Source: Cellvibrionaceae bacterium
Lineage (GTDB): Bacteria > Pseudomonadota > Gammaproteobacteria > Pseudomonadales > Cellvibrionaceae
NCBI GenBank assembly: GCA_021151825.1
Contig: JAGKWQ010000020.1
Span: 1 to 29,007 of the forward strand
Length of the DNA stretch: 29,007 nucleotides
Direction: 5' to 3'
The notes under the pieces were generated by a model. That model made no database searches, was not told the DNA's origin, and worked only from the letters and a program-made list of their open reading frames with translations. Positions within the stretch are counted from its first letter, which is position 1. Each line of letters begins with the position of its first letter. Shown here piece by piece: positions 9,101 through 16,516 of this stretch. The translations under genes were made by a program, and so were the position numbers.

Positions 9101-9823
9101 CCAATTATCGCACTGACAGCCAGTGTGCTTGAGCAGGATCGCAAGGATGCAAAAGCCGCGGGGATGAATGGCTTTGCGTCCAAGCCCATTAATTTAATCG
9201 AACTGCACAATGAAATCGGGCGTTGCCTGGGCTTGGCAGAGGCTATCAACACGCCGTCATTAGCATCAACAAGCACACAAGTCATTATTGATTGGGACAA
9301 TGCCCTGCAACGCTGGGGCGATCGCGCCGTATTAACCAGAGCCATTAAACAATTCTGTGCAGATAATAAACATTTTTTATCGCTGGCAAACACGACTGGC
9401 AACCAGAAAATAAAACAGGAAGCCCATCGAATTAAAGGCGCAGCGGCAAACCTTGGTTTGCTGTCGCTCGCCAGTGTTGCAAATCGCATCGAAATAGAAG
9501 ATCCCATTTCATCGCACGCATTCAGCGATATTGAAACAGCATTCGCACAAATTGATACTGAAATTAATACGCTTGCGATCAACACACAACATTCTGCCAC
9601 ACAATCAGTTGGCAACGTCGATGTGGCATTGCTGGAAAAATTAGCACAGGCTTATCAACACGGCACCTTTAACGACGACAGTTATCACGAACTCGCCAAA
9701 ATAATTCCACGCGCAATGTTGGCTCCATTGGATGAGGCACTGGAACAATTTGATTTTGATGCCGCCGCCGCCGTGATACGCAAGTGGATTGAAACTGCCG
9801 ACTGGGTTATGGGGCACTTATGA
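6149..9823 (+). CDS. Membrane hybrid histidine kinase with MHYT sensor, three PAS domains, REC and HPt
   Basis: A complete 1224-residue multidomain kinase. The membrane MHYT sensor spans about residues 30-265, with motifs MHFIGM (84-89), MHYSGM (147-152) and MHYTGM (215-220); the family is proposed to bind a metal and sense a diatomic gas. Three PAS domains follow at about 275-395, 405-530 and 530-650. HisKA has H676 in MSHEIRTPM, and HATPase has N793 in the N box and DTGIGI. The G2 box reads GTGLGTT instead of the common GLGLA. REC has D957 in LMDIQMP, and the HPt domain H1093 in AHRIKGAAANLG. All residues for a His-Asp-His relay are present. The ATG at 6149 lacks an obvious ribosome site; the ATG at 6185 is an alternative. 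It overlaps the HD-GYP gene by 4 nt. Confidence 0.93.
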   Translation: MTGSETADTIRLMLNIFIDNDTPALLLHGSHNPWLVFVSIVVAIISSMMGLQIAGMAGSAKGRLLHQVALISGSLALGGGIWSMHFIGMLAFELGTHVHYNPAITIISMAPSVFASWVTLLMLSNERITRRQLIIGGVLVGSGIGAMHYSGMAAMHMEAVLRYDLAWFITSIVVAVVLAMLALWIRFGLRNRARFSSTQATLLAGVIMGLAIAGMHYTGMAAARFIGTPDNNFAADNSRNFLAIIIGVTTVAISLLVLAGNLILRYRQLYAQMQESESRLRAIVDTAVDGIITIDGNGSIIAMNHAAEKLFGWNIDELKGKNINLLMPEPYHSGHDQYLKNYHTTHQAKIIGVGREVTALRKDGKHVPVRLAVGKAEIPGQKLFVGFVSDLTERIAMERELSSRELQYRTLISNIPGVAFRSQANPPWAVIFISDAIGALSGWETEKFFSGEINLGDIVHPDDVDRVARELEPALENRKSYVVEYRIIRRDKTERWVSESASGVYDDDGNLHWIDGVIIDITDSKLRNAEFEGVVHAISRAMAVAEFDMNGYIIDANENFLALMGYELKELFGHHHSMLCLPEEINSTEYRIFWDNLRLGNFQSGEFLRLGKDDKKIWIQAAYNPIFDADGKPWKVVKLATDLSERKSMETDLMIAKDRAEKASSAKGMFLANMSHEIRTPMNAIIGFTEVLINSPLQPEQLKHLQTVRRSAGSLLSLLNDILDTAKLERGALELDLEVFSLKELCNQILQELHIQADKKSLILTFDFLPGTRDYVLGDALRLRQVLINLLGNAVKFTEQGDVTLRVAEDGHNVVLKVIDTGIGIAEDRIQHIFTPFTQADASMARRFGGTGLGTTIARQLTELMGGTITATSAPGKGSCFEVSLPLPAAHAVKKVAPTQKISLPILNILIADDVPQNIEVLQLMLTRDGHRTVTASNGLEACQRFQQQTFDIVLMDIQMPEVDGLQACKMIRQWELAHAKPVTPIIALTASVLEQDRKDAKAAGMNGFASKPINLIELHNEIGRCLGLAEAINTPSLASTSTQVIIDWDNALQRWGDRAVLTRAIKQFCADNKHFLSLANTTGNQKIKQEAHRIKGAAANLGLLSLASVANRIEIEDPISSHAFSDIETAFAQIDTEINTLAINTQHSATQSVGNVDVALLEKLAQAYQHGTFNDDSYHELAKIIPRAMLAPLDEALEQFDFDAAAAVIRKWIETADWVMGHL

Positions 9824-10830
9824 TCGATACGCATATGACATTTGAACAGCAAGATACTCGTCCGAAATTATTGCTCGTAGATGATGAACCCGTAAACCTG
9901 CAAGTGTTAAAACAAATATTGCAGCAGGATTATCGATTGCTATTTGCACGCGATGGTGAAAAAGCACTAAGCCTCGCTATCAATGAAAAACCGGATTTGA
10001 TTTTGCTGGATATTATGATGCCGGGCATTACTGGCTTGGAAACCTGCAAGCAACTTAAAAGCAATTCCAGCACCCAACATATTCCGGTGATATTTGTTAC
10101 CGCTTTGGCAGAAACACGCGATGAAGCCGAAGGCTTTAATGTGGGCTGTGTAGATTACATTACCAAACCTGTGAGCCCGCCAATCGTATTGGCCCGCGTT
10201 AAAACACAGCTGTCGCTGGTGAGTATCGACACATTGCGCGAAACACGCTTGCAAGTGATCCATCGCCTTGGCCGTGCCGCTGAATACAAGGATAACGAAA
10301 CCGGTTTGCATGTTATCCGCATGAGCCATTACTCAAAGGAAATTGCACTTGCCGCCGGAATGAATCCCGCTGATGCGGAAGAATTATTAAATGCAGCGCC
10401 GATGCACGACATAGGAAAAATTGGAATTCCCGATGCCATTTTGCAAAAGCCCGGTAAGCTAACCCCGGACGAATGGGAAATCATGAAAAGCCACACGGAA
10501 ATTGGCGCAACTATTATTGGCGATGACAATTCCAATTTATTAAAAATCGCCCGCATTATTGCGCTTAACCATCACGAAAAATGGGATGGCTCTGGCTATC
10601 CCAAAGGCCTTATTGGCGAAGCAATTCCCATCGAGGCGCGCATAGTCGCTATCGCCGACGTATTTGATGCGTTAACCAGTGTTCGCCCCTACAAAGCAGC
10701 GTGGACAATTGAAGATACAACGCGCTACATCGAGCAAGAAGCCGGTAAACATTTTGATCCGGCCCTGGTAAAAGCATTTAGTGAGGCGCTCCCCAAAATA
10801 GTGGCGATCCGCGAAACATTATTAGATTAA
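9820..10830 (+). CDS. Response regulator with HD-GYP output, probable cyclic-di-GMP phosphodiesterase
   Basis: A 336-residue REC-HD-GYP protein of the RpfG type. The receiver spans residues 15-130, with acidic D21/D22, phosphoacceptor D64 in ILLDIMMP and K116. The HD-GYP domain spans about 150-330, with H164, HD at 196-197 in APMHDIGKIGIPD, paired histidines at 251-252 and GSGYP at 257-261, so the catalytic set looks intact. Such proteins hydrolyse cyclic-di-GMP, lowering it to favour motility or dispersal. The start codon overlaps the kinase stop (ATGA), so the two are translationally coupled and very likely cognate. A second ATG at 9835 is a possible alternative start. Confidence 0.93.
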   Translation: MIDTHMTFEQQDTRPKLLLVDDEPVNLQVLKQILQQDYRLLFARDGEKALSLAINEKPDLILLDIMMPGITGLETCKQLKSNSSTQHIPVIFVTALAETRDEAEGFNVGCVDYITKPVSPPIVLARVKTQLSLVSIDTLRETRLQVIHRLGRAAEYKDNETGLHVIRMSHYSKEIALAAGMNPADAEELLNAAPMHDIGKIGIPDAILQKPGKLTPDEWEIMKSHTEIGATIIGDDNSNLLKIARIIALNHHEKWDGSGYPKGLIGEAIPIEARIVAIADVFDALTSVRPYKAAWTIEDTTRYIEQEAGKHFDPALVKAFSEALPKIVAIRETLLD

Positions 10831-10889
10831 TGTTAGTTGATCGAAACATTACAAAACCATTTTATCGTGCGCAAAATTGTTATTCCCAA

Positions 10890-10918
10890 AACAAAAAAGC
10901 CACGCAATACGTGGCTTT
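10890..10918. terminator. Bidirectional terminator between HD-GYP gene and ssb
   Basis: Arms AAAGCCACG (10896-10904) and CGTGGCTTT (10910-10918) pair perfectly with a 5-nt loop. On the minus strand the stem runs into TTTTTTGTTTT, a strong intrinsic terminator for ssb. On the plus strand only TTTAAA follows, so termination of the HD-GYP transcript is weaker. Confidence 0.85.
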
Positions 10919-10941
10919 AAATAACGTTTCTGTTGCGAAAA

Positions 10942-11559
10942 TCAGAACGGAATATCGTCATCAAATGAATCAAAACCAGCCGCTGGAGGTGCATTATGTT
11001 GCTGTGCTGGTGGCTGGTTATATTGCGGTTTTGGCGCTTGATTGAAATTGCGATTCGCGGGCGCCGGTTGCTGTGCATATCCTCCGCCCTGAGCTGGTTG
11101 ATTATATCCACCACCTTGACCGTAACCGCCGCTTTCCGGGCCATTGTTGTATTGCGGAGTTTGATCAAAAGCGCCCATCGCAGCCGCTGCGCCCATACCT
11201 TGGCCAGCACCGGCATTATCACCGCGACCGTCGAGCATTTGCATTTCGCTGGCGACGATTTCGGTGGTGTAACGATCTGAACCGTCTTGCGCTTGCCATT
11301 TACGCGTGCGCAATGAACCTTCGATATACACCTTGCTACCCTTGCGCAAATATTCGCCGGCGATTTCGCCCAGACGATTGAAAAACACCACGCGGTGCCA
11401 TTCAGTGCGCTCTTGTGGCTGGCCGGTATTTTTGTCCTTCCATGTCTCCGAAGTAGCTACGCTGACGTTGGTCACCGCGCCGCCGGAGGGCATATATTTC
11501 ACTTCAGGGTCCTGCCCGATATTGCCGATCAAAATTACTTTGTTAATACCGCGAGCCAT
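10942..11559 (-). CDS. ssb: Single-stranded DNA-binding protein
   Basis: A 205-residue SSB. The N-terminal OB fold runs from MARGINKVILIGNIGQDPEV through about residue 110, with the typical NVSVATSETW and TEWHRVVFFNRLGEIA stretches. A Gly/Gln/Pro-rich disordered linker follows, and the acidic tip DSFDDDIPF recruits repair and replication partners. The tetramer coats single-stranded DNA in replication, recombination and repair. I start at the ATG 11557-11559 because it opens the conserved N-terminus and has AGAGGA upstream; the in-frame ATG 32 codons earlier adds unrelated residues. The uvrA-MFS-ssb neighbourhood is known from Pseudomonas-like genomes. No LexA box was seen upstream. Confidence 0.96.
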   Translation of the reverse strand: MARGINKVILIGNIGQDPEVKYMPSGGAVTNVSVATSETWKDKNTGQPQERTEWHRVVFFNRLGEIAGEYLRKGSKVYIEGSLRTRKWQAQDGSDRYTTEIVASEMQMLDGRGDNAGAGQGMGAAAAMGAFDQTPQYNNGPESGGYGQGGGYNQPAQGGGYAQQPAPANRNFNQAPKPQYNQPPAQQHNAPPAAGFDSFDDDIPF

Positions 11560-11656
11560 AATAAATTCCTCTTGAATTACCGTGTATCCGCCGTCTGTCT
11601 TTTGCATGCCGGCGGCATTCAGATTAATCGATGATTCCCTTACGGGGGTTAGCACT

Positions 11657-13033
11657 TTACACCTGGTCGACTATCGCCGCCAGAGTTTTGCGGTCCACTC
11701 GTCGCTGATCCACTTTGAGATAAGCGGTGTCTTCCGAACTCACAATGACCACCTCGGCCACACCATCCACCGCGCGTAATTTTTCGGCGATTTGTTGATG
11801 ATCGCGCCCGCGCAACGGGATCAATACGCTGGCGAGGAAATGCGGTGGTTTCATCGACCAGGCTACTGCCAGCCAGATCACCACCAGCGCACTGTTAAGC
11901 AGGAATACCGAATCAATGCCTTGATTCTGTAACAACCCCCCCCCCAATGCACCACCACCAGCCACGCCTAAAACCTGACAGGTTGAATAAATACCTGTTG
12001 CGGTACCTTTAGCGCCAGCGGGTGCAATTTTGCTGACCATGGAAGGCTGGGTAGCTTCCAACACGTTGAAGGCGATAAAGAAAACAAACAGCACCAGTAA
12101 AGTAAGGATCAAATGATTGGACACCAGCACCAACGCCAATTCAGAAACGAGTAACAGGCCGACTGCAATCAAAAATACGCTTTTTATTTTGCGCCGTTTT
12201 TCGGCGATGATCACAAACGGCAGCATCAACATAAAAGCAAAGGCCAGCAACGGGAAATAAATCAAACCGTGATATTCGCGCGCGATTTGCAATTGATCTT
12301 GCAGCACTAATGGCAGCACAACAAAGCTCGACATCAATACAAAATGCAGGACGAAAATGCCCACATTCAAGCGCAATAATTGTGGATGTTTGAGCGTCTG
12401 CCACAGTAGATTGGGGACCGCAACCGCCTCCCGTTTGGGGATCGACGTTTTAGCCACGTCGGGAACCAGCTTCAGTAAAATATAAACACCCACCACCCCC
12501 AGCACCGCCGTTAGCCAGAAAATCGCCCCTACCCCGCCCCAACTCGCTAACAATGGTCCAACAGTCATCGCCACCGAGAACGAAACACCGATAGACGCAC
12601 CGATGGTGGCCATGGCTTTAGTGCGATTTTCGTCAGAAGTTAGGTCAGTAAGCAAAGCCATCACCACGGCAGAAATCGCGCCGCCACCTTGCAGGAAGCG
12701 ACCGATAATCAGGCCATAGACTGAATCTGCCAATGCGGCGACCACACTGCCGAGCGTAAATATAATTAGCCCGATCAAAATTAATGGCTTGCGCCCGATG
12801 CGATCCGACAATACCCCAAAGGGAATTTGTAACAGCGCCTGGCTAAACCCATAAGCCCCTAGCGCAACGCCCAGCAAAAACGGGCTGTGATGGGCATATT
12901 CAGTGCCGTACACCGCCAATACTGGCAGCAACATAAACAAGCCGAGCATACGAAAGGTGTAAAGCGCCGCGAGGGAATAAACGACTTTACGCTCGAATGG
13001 CAAAGGAGCAGAAACGGGATCAGGTTGTTGCAT
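11657..13033 (-). CDS. MFS transporter, YajR-like, with C-terminal ferredoxin-like domain
   Basis: A 458-residue major facilitator protein with about 12 membrane segments. Motif A GVLSDRIGRKPLILIG lies near residues 73-88 at the loop between the second and third segments, as in drug/proton antiporters. The tail after about residue 395 (IPLRGRDHQQIAEKLRAVDGVAEVVI) looks like the small YAM domain that distinguishes YajR from other family members. Length matches YajR (about 454). Substrate is unknown. Its coding strand holds ten consecutive G residues (plus positions 11936-11945), which would shift the frame if miscounted. It stops 97 nt before ssb and may be cotranscribed with it. Confidence 0.87.
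   Translation of the reverse strand: MQQPDPVSAPLPFERKVVYSLAALYTFRMLGLFMLLPVLAVYGTEYAHHSPFLLGVALGAYGFSQALLQIPFGVLSDRIGRKPLILIGLIIFTLGSVVAALADSVYGLIIGRFLQGGGAISAVVMALLTDLTSDENRTKAMATIGASIGVSFSVAMTVGPLLASWGGVGAIFWLTAVLGVVGVYILLKLVPDVAKTSIPKREAVAVPNLLWQTLKHPQLLRLNVGIFVLHFVLMSSFVVLPLVLQDQLQIAREYHGLIYFPLLAFAFMLMLPFVIIAEKRRKIKSVFLIAVGLLLVSELALVLVSNHLILTLLVLFVFFIAFNVLEATQPSMVSKIAPAGAKGTATGIYSTCQVLGVAGGGALGGGLLQNQGIDSVFLLNSALVVIWLAVAWSMKPPHFLASVLIPLRGRDHQQIAEKLRAVDGVAEVVIVSSEDTAYLKVDQRRVDRKTLAAIVDQV
11936..11945 (-). repeat. G10 homopolymer in the MFS coding sequence
   Basis: Ten C on the plus strand encode part of ALGGGLL in the MFS protein. The count shown keeps the reading frame open. Homopolymers of this length are prone to slippage and to sequencing miscounts. 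Confidence 0.95.
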
Positions 13034-13202
13034 GGCCGGGAATCTTGGGAACTTATTATCAAAAGGGCGGACAGTGTACCAATAGGGGCTACCACCTCAC
13101 CAGAAATCCCGAGCAAGATTGCGTAAATTGCGGCAATTGTTTTTTTACCAGCATCAACACAAGAATCTGGACTACTGACATCTGCTGGCAAATGCATTCA
13201 CG

Positions 13203-13208
13203 TATAAT
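13203..13208 (+). promoter_or_regulatory. Possible -10 element for uvrA
   Basis: A perfect TATAAT lies 40 nt before the uvrA start, followed by a GC-rich stretch. No good -35 hexamer lies at 16-18 bp, so this is a weak call. I found no CTGT-N8-ACAG LexA box in the 215-nt divergent region. Confidence 0.4.
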
Positions 13209-13248
13209 CGGCCCTCTTTGACCAAACAGCCTTGGTGGATCGCAGTAG

Positions 13249-16122
13249 ATGGACAAAATTATTGTCAGGGGTGCACGCACCCACAACCTCAAAAATATCG
13301 ACCTGGATATTCCGCGCGACAAACTTGTAGTCATTACCGGTCCCTCCGGCTCAGGTAAATCTTCACTGGCGTTCGACACACTTTACGCCGAAGGTCAGCG
13401 CCGCTACGTGGAATCACTCTCCACCTATGCGCGTCAGTTTTTATCGATGATGGAAAAGCCGGATGTCGATCATGTGGAAGGCTTGAGCCCCGCCATTTCG
13501 ATTGAGCAAAAATCCACCTCGCACAACCCGCGCTCTACTGTGGGTACCATCACCGAAATTTATGACTATTTGCGTTTGCTCTACGCCCGCGTGGGCGAGC
13601 CGCGCTGCCCCGAGCACGGCGCCCCGCTAACAGCACAAACCATTAGCGAGATGGTGGATACCGTACTCGCCATGCCTGAAGGTACCAAGCTGATGCTGCT
13701 GGCCCCGATTATTCGCGATCGCAAAGGCGAGCATTTGCATGTGTTTGAGCAACTGAAACGCGATGGTTTTATCCGTGCACGTATCGACGGCATCCTCTGT
13801 GATTTGGACGATACCCCCAAGCTCGACAAGAAAAAGAAACACACCGTTGAAGTGGTTATTGACCGCTTTAAAGTGCGCGAGGATTTAAAACTGCGCCTTG
13901 CGGAATCCTTTGAAACTGCCCTGAATTTATCCGAAGGTATTGCCTGTATTAATTACATGGATGGCGAAGGCGCTGATCGTCTCTTCTCCTCCAAACACGC
14001 CTGCCCGATTTGTGATTACAGCCTGAGCGAACTTGAACCGCGCCTGTTCTCGTTCAACAACCCGGCCGGTGCTTGTCCAACTTGCGATGGATTGGGCGTA
14101 CATCAATTTTTTGATGAAGACAAAATCATTCAGGATGCAACGCTTAGCCTGTCTGATGGCGCTATTCGCGGCTGGGATAAACGCAACGTGTACTATTTCC
14201 ATATGCTGGCATCGCTTGCCAAACATTATGGTTTCAATGTCGATACTGCCTGGTCGAAGCTGAAAGCAAAACAGCGTGAAGCAGTGCTTTATGGTTCAGG
14301 CGATGAAACGATTGAATTTAATTACATCAATGATCGCGGCGATGTATATAAGCGCAGCCACACATTCGAAGGTGTTTTACCGAATATGGAGCGACGCTAT
14401 CGCGATACTGAATCCAACTCAGTGCGCGAAGACCTGATCAAATTCCTTTCCACGCAACCCTGCCCGGAATGTGATGGAACACGTTTGCGAGTTGAGGCGC
14501 GCAACGTATTTATCGATGAGCGCCCACTCCCCAAGATCACTGAAATGCCAGTCGCTGATGCTTACGCTTACTACATGAAACTCAGCTTCACAGGACGCAA
14601 GGCAGGCATCGCCGATAAAATACTTAAAGAACTGCGTGATCGCTTTCGCTTCCTTGTCGATGTAGGCCTGAATTACCTTACATTGAATCGCAGCGCAGAA
14701 ACCTTGTCTGGTGGCGAGGCGCAACGAATTCGTCTTGCCAGTCAAATTGGCGCTGGCCTTGTTGGTGTTATGTATATTCTCGATGAGCCATCTATTGGCC
14801 TGCACCAACGCGATAACGAACGCTTACTGAAGACCCTCACCCATTTACGCGATATCGGCAATACGGTAATTGTGGTGGAGCACGATGAAGATGCGATTCG
14901 TCTTGCCGATCATGTGATTGATATTGGCCCGGGCGCAGGTGTACACGGTGGCCAGGTTATCGCCCAGGGCAATGTGAAAGCGATTATGGCGAACAAGAAT
15001 TCCATCACCGGCCAATATCTCAGTGGCACAAAAGAAATTGCAGTACCTGCCAAGCGCAATCCGGTTGATCCGAAACAAATGTTGCGACTGGTCGGAGCTA
15101 AAGGCAACAACTTGCAAAACGTCACGCTGGAAATTCCTGTTGGGTTGATGACGTGCGTAACAGGTGTGTCCGGCTCGGGAAAATCCACGCTCATTAACGC
15201 TACCTTACATCCATTGGCTGCCACAGAACTCAACGGCGCAACTACACTCGATCCCGCTGAATATGAAGAAATTCAAGGGCTAAATTTATTTGATAAATGC
15301 GTGGATATCGACCAGAGCCCGATTGGCCGCACACCGCGCTCAAATCCGGCAACCTATACCGGTATATTCACGCCGATACGTGAATTATTTGCAGCAACAC
15401 AAGAGTCGCGTTCACGCGGCTATCAACCCGGCCGGTTCAGCTTCAACGTTAAAGGTGGGCGTTGCGAAGCCTGTCAGGGCGATGGAGTAACCAAAGTGGA
15501 AATGCACTTTTTGCCTGACGTTTACGTTCCCTGCGATGTGTGCAAAGGTAAACGTTACAATCGCGAAACACTGGACGTTAAATATAAAAATAAAAACATC
15601 AACGAAGTGCTGGATATGACGGTAGAAGATGCACGCGAATTTTTCGACCCGGTTACATCTATCGCCAATAAACTGCAAACATTGATGGACGTGGGTTTGT
15701 CCTATATTCGACTGGGGCAATCAGCAACTACATTATCCGGTGGTGAAGCGCAGAGGGTGAAACTTGCGAAAGAATTATCCAAACGCGACACAGGAAAAAC
15801 GCTTTATATTCTCGATGAACCAACTACTGGTTTGCACTTCTATGACATTCAGCAATTATTAAATGTACTGCACAGATTGCGTGATCATGGAAATACAGTA
15901 GTCGTTATTGAGCACAATCTTGATGTGATTAAAACTGCAGACTGGATTGTTGATTTAGGGCCGGAAGGAGGCAGTGGCGGCGGGCAAATTATTGCAACAG
16001 GCACGCCGGAGGAAATCGCTCAACTGGAACATTCCCACACAGGAAGATTCCTCAAACCCATGTTGAAAATTACAGAAACAAAAAAGAAATCAACGGCAAA
16101 AACTGCGAAAGGTAAATCGTAA
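13249..16122 (+). CDS. uvrA: Excinuclease ABC subunit A
   Basis: A complete 957-residue UvrA, the damage-recognition ATPase of nucleotide excision repair that loads UvrB on lesions. ABC site one has Walker A GPSGSGKSS at 31-39 and signature LSGGE at 486-490 with LDEPSIGLHQRD. Site two has GVSGSGKST at 639-647 and LSGGE at 829-833 with LDEPTTGLHFYD. Zinc modules are visible at C252/C255/C276/C279 and C739/C742/C762/C765. The Lys/Thr-rich tail KKKSTAKTAKGKS is beyond the conserved core. The gene stands alone on the plus strand, divergent from the MFS gene, and its stop codon lies inside a 15-bp AT-rich inverted repeat. Confidence 0.98.
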   Translation: MDKIIVRGARTHNLKNIDLDIPRDKLVVITGPSGSGKSSLAFDTLYAEGQRRYVESLSTYARQFLSMMEKPDVDHVEGLSPAISIEQKSTSHNPRSTVGTITEIYDYLRLLYARVGEPRCPEHGAPLTAQTISEMVDTVLAMPEGTKLMLLAPIIRDRKGEHLHVFEQLKRDGFIRARIDGILCDLDDTPKLDKKKKHTVEVVIDRFKVREDLKLRLAESFETALNLSEGIACINYMDGEGADRLFSSKHACPICDYSLSELEPRLFSFNNPAGACPTCDGLGVHQFFDEDKIIQDATLSLSDGAIRGWDKRNVYYFHMLASLAKHYGFNVDTAWSKLKAKQREAVLYGSGDETIEFNYINDRGDVYKRSHTFEGVLPNMERRYRDTESNSVREDLIKFLSTQPCPECDGTRLRVEARNVFIDERPLPKITEMPVADAYAYYMKLSFTGRKAGIADKILKELRDRFRFLVDVGLNYLTLNRSAETLSGGEAQRIRLASQIGAGLVGVMYILDEPSIGLHQRDNERLLKTLTHLRDIGNTVIVVEHDEDAIRLADHVIDIGPGAGVHGGQVIAQGNVKAIMANKNSITGQYLSGTKEIAVPAKRNPVDPKQMLRLVGAKGNNLQNVTLEIPVGLMTCVTGVSGSGKSTLINATLHPLAATELNGATTLDPAEYEEIQGLNLFDKCVDIDQSPIGRTPRSNPATYTGIFTPIRELFAATQESRSRGYQPGRFSFNVKGGRCEACQGDGVTKVEMHFLPDVYVPCDVCKGKRYNRETLDVKYKNKNINEVLDMTVEDAREFFDPVTSIANKLQTLMDVGLSYIRLGQSATTLSGGEAQRVKLAKELSKRDTGKTLYILDEPTTGLHFYDIQQLLNVLHRLRDHGNTVVVIEHNLDVIKTADWIVDLGPEGGSGGGQIIATGTPEEIAQLEHSHTGRFLKPMLKITETKKKSTAKTAKGKS

Positions 16123-16159
16123 TTTAATTCATCGACCATCAATAAATTAAATTACGATT
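16115..16159. repeat. 15-bp AT-rich inverted repeat spanning the uvrA stop
   Basis: Arms AATCGTAATTTAATT (16115-16129) and AATTAAATTACGATT (16145-16159) pair perfectly around 15 nt, and the uvrA stop codon is inside the first arm. There is no U-run on the plus strand. It may protect the uvrA mRNA 3' end. On the other strand it sits directly after the U-tract of the candidate regulatory RNA. Confidence 0.65.
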
Positions 16160-16162
16160 AAA

Positions 16163-16327
16163 ATAAAAAAGGGGCATTGCATCCGCATGCCCCGTTGCAT
16201 CCTGCGGCGGGTCAACGATCATCTTGACCGCATCGGCATCCAGCCTAAATCCCATTATCCATTAGTGACTACATCCATAAGTCTTTATCCATTCATCGAT
16301 ACGTCCTGTATCGATCAACATCCTGTG
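16163..16327 (-). ncRNA. Candidate Rsm/Csr-type small RNA sequestering CsrA/RsmA
   Basis: This non-coding stretch on the minus strand has the hallmarks of RsmY/RsmZ/CsrB RNAs. Nine GGA motifs begin at 16323, 16306, 16290, 16276, 16260, 16252, 16241, 16202 and 16184, three of them in ATGGAT. An 8-bp perfect hairpin (16295-16315) presents AGGAC as its loop, the classic CsrA/RsmA target. A second hairpin (16267-16283) has a GGA in its 9-nt loop, and the last GGA sits in the terminator loop. A 6-bp hairpin without GGA (16210-16229) separates the groups. The 5' end is inferred from a TAGAAT -10 at 16334-16339 and the 3' end from the U-tract, giving about 165 nt. Family is inferred from motif content, not alignment. 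Confidence 0.72.
16165..16193 (-). terminator. Intrinsic terminator of the candidate small RNA
   Basis: Arms GGGGCAT (16171-16177) and ATGCCCC (16187-16193) pair perfectly. On the minus strand they are followed by TTTTTTATTTT, while the plus strand has no U-run after the stem. It therefore ends a minus-strand transcript starting downstream of the rplQ terminator, which supports a separate RNA gene in the gap. Confidence 0.85.
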
Positions 16328-16333
16328 CTGACC

Positions 16334-16339
16334 ATTCTA
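16334..16339 (-). promoter_or_regulatory. Probable -10 element of the candidate small RNA
   Basis: TAGAAT matches TATAAT at five of six positions on the minus strand. No good -35 lies at normal spacing, as expected of an activator-dependent promoter. Start of transcription would be near 16327. Confidence 0.5.
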
Positions 16340-16382
16340 TCAATTTCACAATCAACGGATAGCAGACAAAATCCGAATTATG

Positions 16383-16400
16383 TGTGAGACATTGACTACA
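16383..16400. promoter_or_regulatory. GacA/UvrY-like activator box
   Basis: TGTGAGACATTGACTACA matches the known GacA/UvrY pattern TGTAAG-N6-CTTACA at 9 of 12 fixed positions, and its first half equals the TGTGAG form known from Escherichia coli csrB. Its centre is about 65 bp upstream of the predicted RNA start, close to where these boxes lie before rsmY and rsmZ. The assignment is inference from pattern and position. Confidence 0.55.
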
Positions 16401-16454
16401 ATCATCGCACATAAAGAGTGATGCAATACCGCAAACAACGATCAAGCTTTGCGG

Positions 16455-16494
16455 AAATACAAAGAAAAAGGCCAGACATTTCTGTCTGGCCTTT
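16455..16494. terminator. Terminator of the alpha operon (after rplQ), probably bidirectional
   Basis: Arms AAAGGCCAGACA (16467-16478) and TGTCTGGCCTTT (16483-16494) form a perfect 12-bp stem with a 4-nt loop. On the minus strand it runs into TTTTTCTTTG, ending the rplQ transcript 23 nt after its stop. On the plus strand CTTTCTT follows, which could stop uvrA read-through. Confidence 0.9.
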
Positions 16495-16516
16495 CTTAAA
16501 GCTGAATATTTTAAAA

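Noticed and set aside
6149..9823. Hybrid kinase as the GacS/BarA that would drive the candidate RNA
   Set aside because: It has MHYT and PAS sensors and no HAMP-type GacS layout, and it is coupled to an HD-GYP regulator, so no direct link can be claimed.
10942..11655. Longer ssb start 32 codons upstream
   Set aside because: Extra residues are not SSB-like, and the ATG at 11557-11559 has a good ribosome site and the family N-terminus.
13034..13248. LexA box controlling uvrA
   Set aside because: No CTGT-N8-ACAG or close variant found by eye in the divergent region, nor before ssb.
16171..16193. Hairpin as a uvrA terminator
   Set aside because: The plus strand has A-rich sequence before and no U-run after the stem; the U-tract is on the minus strand.
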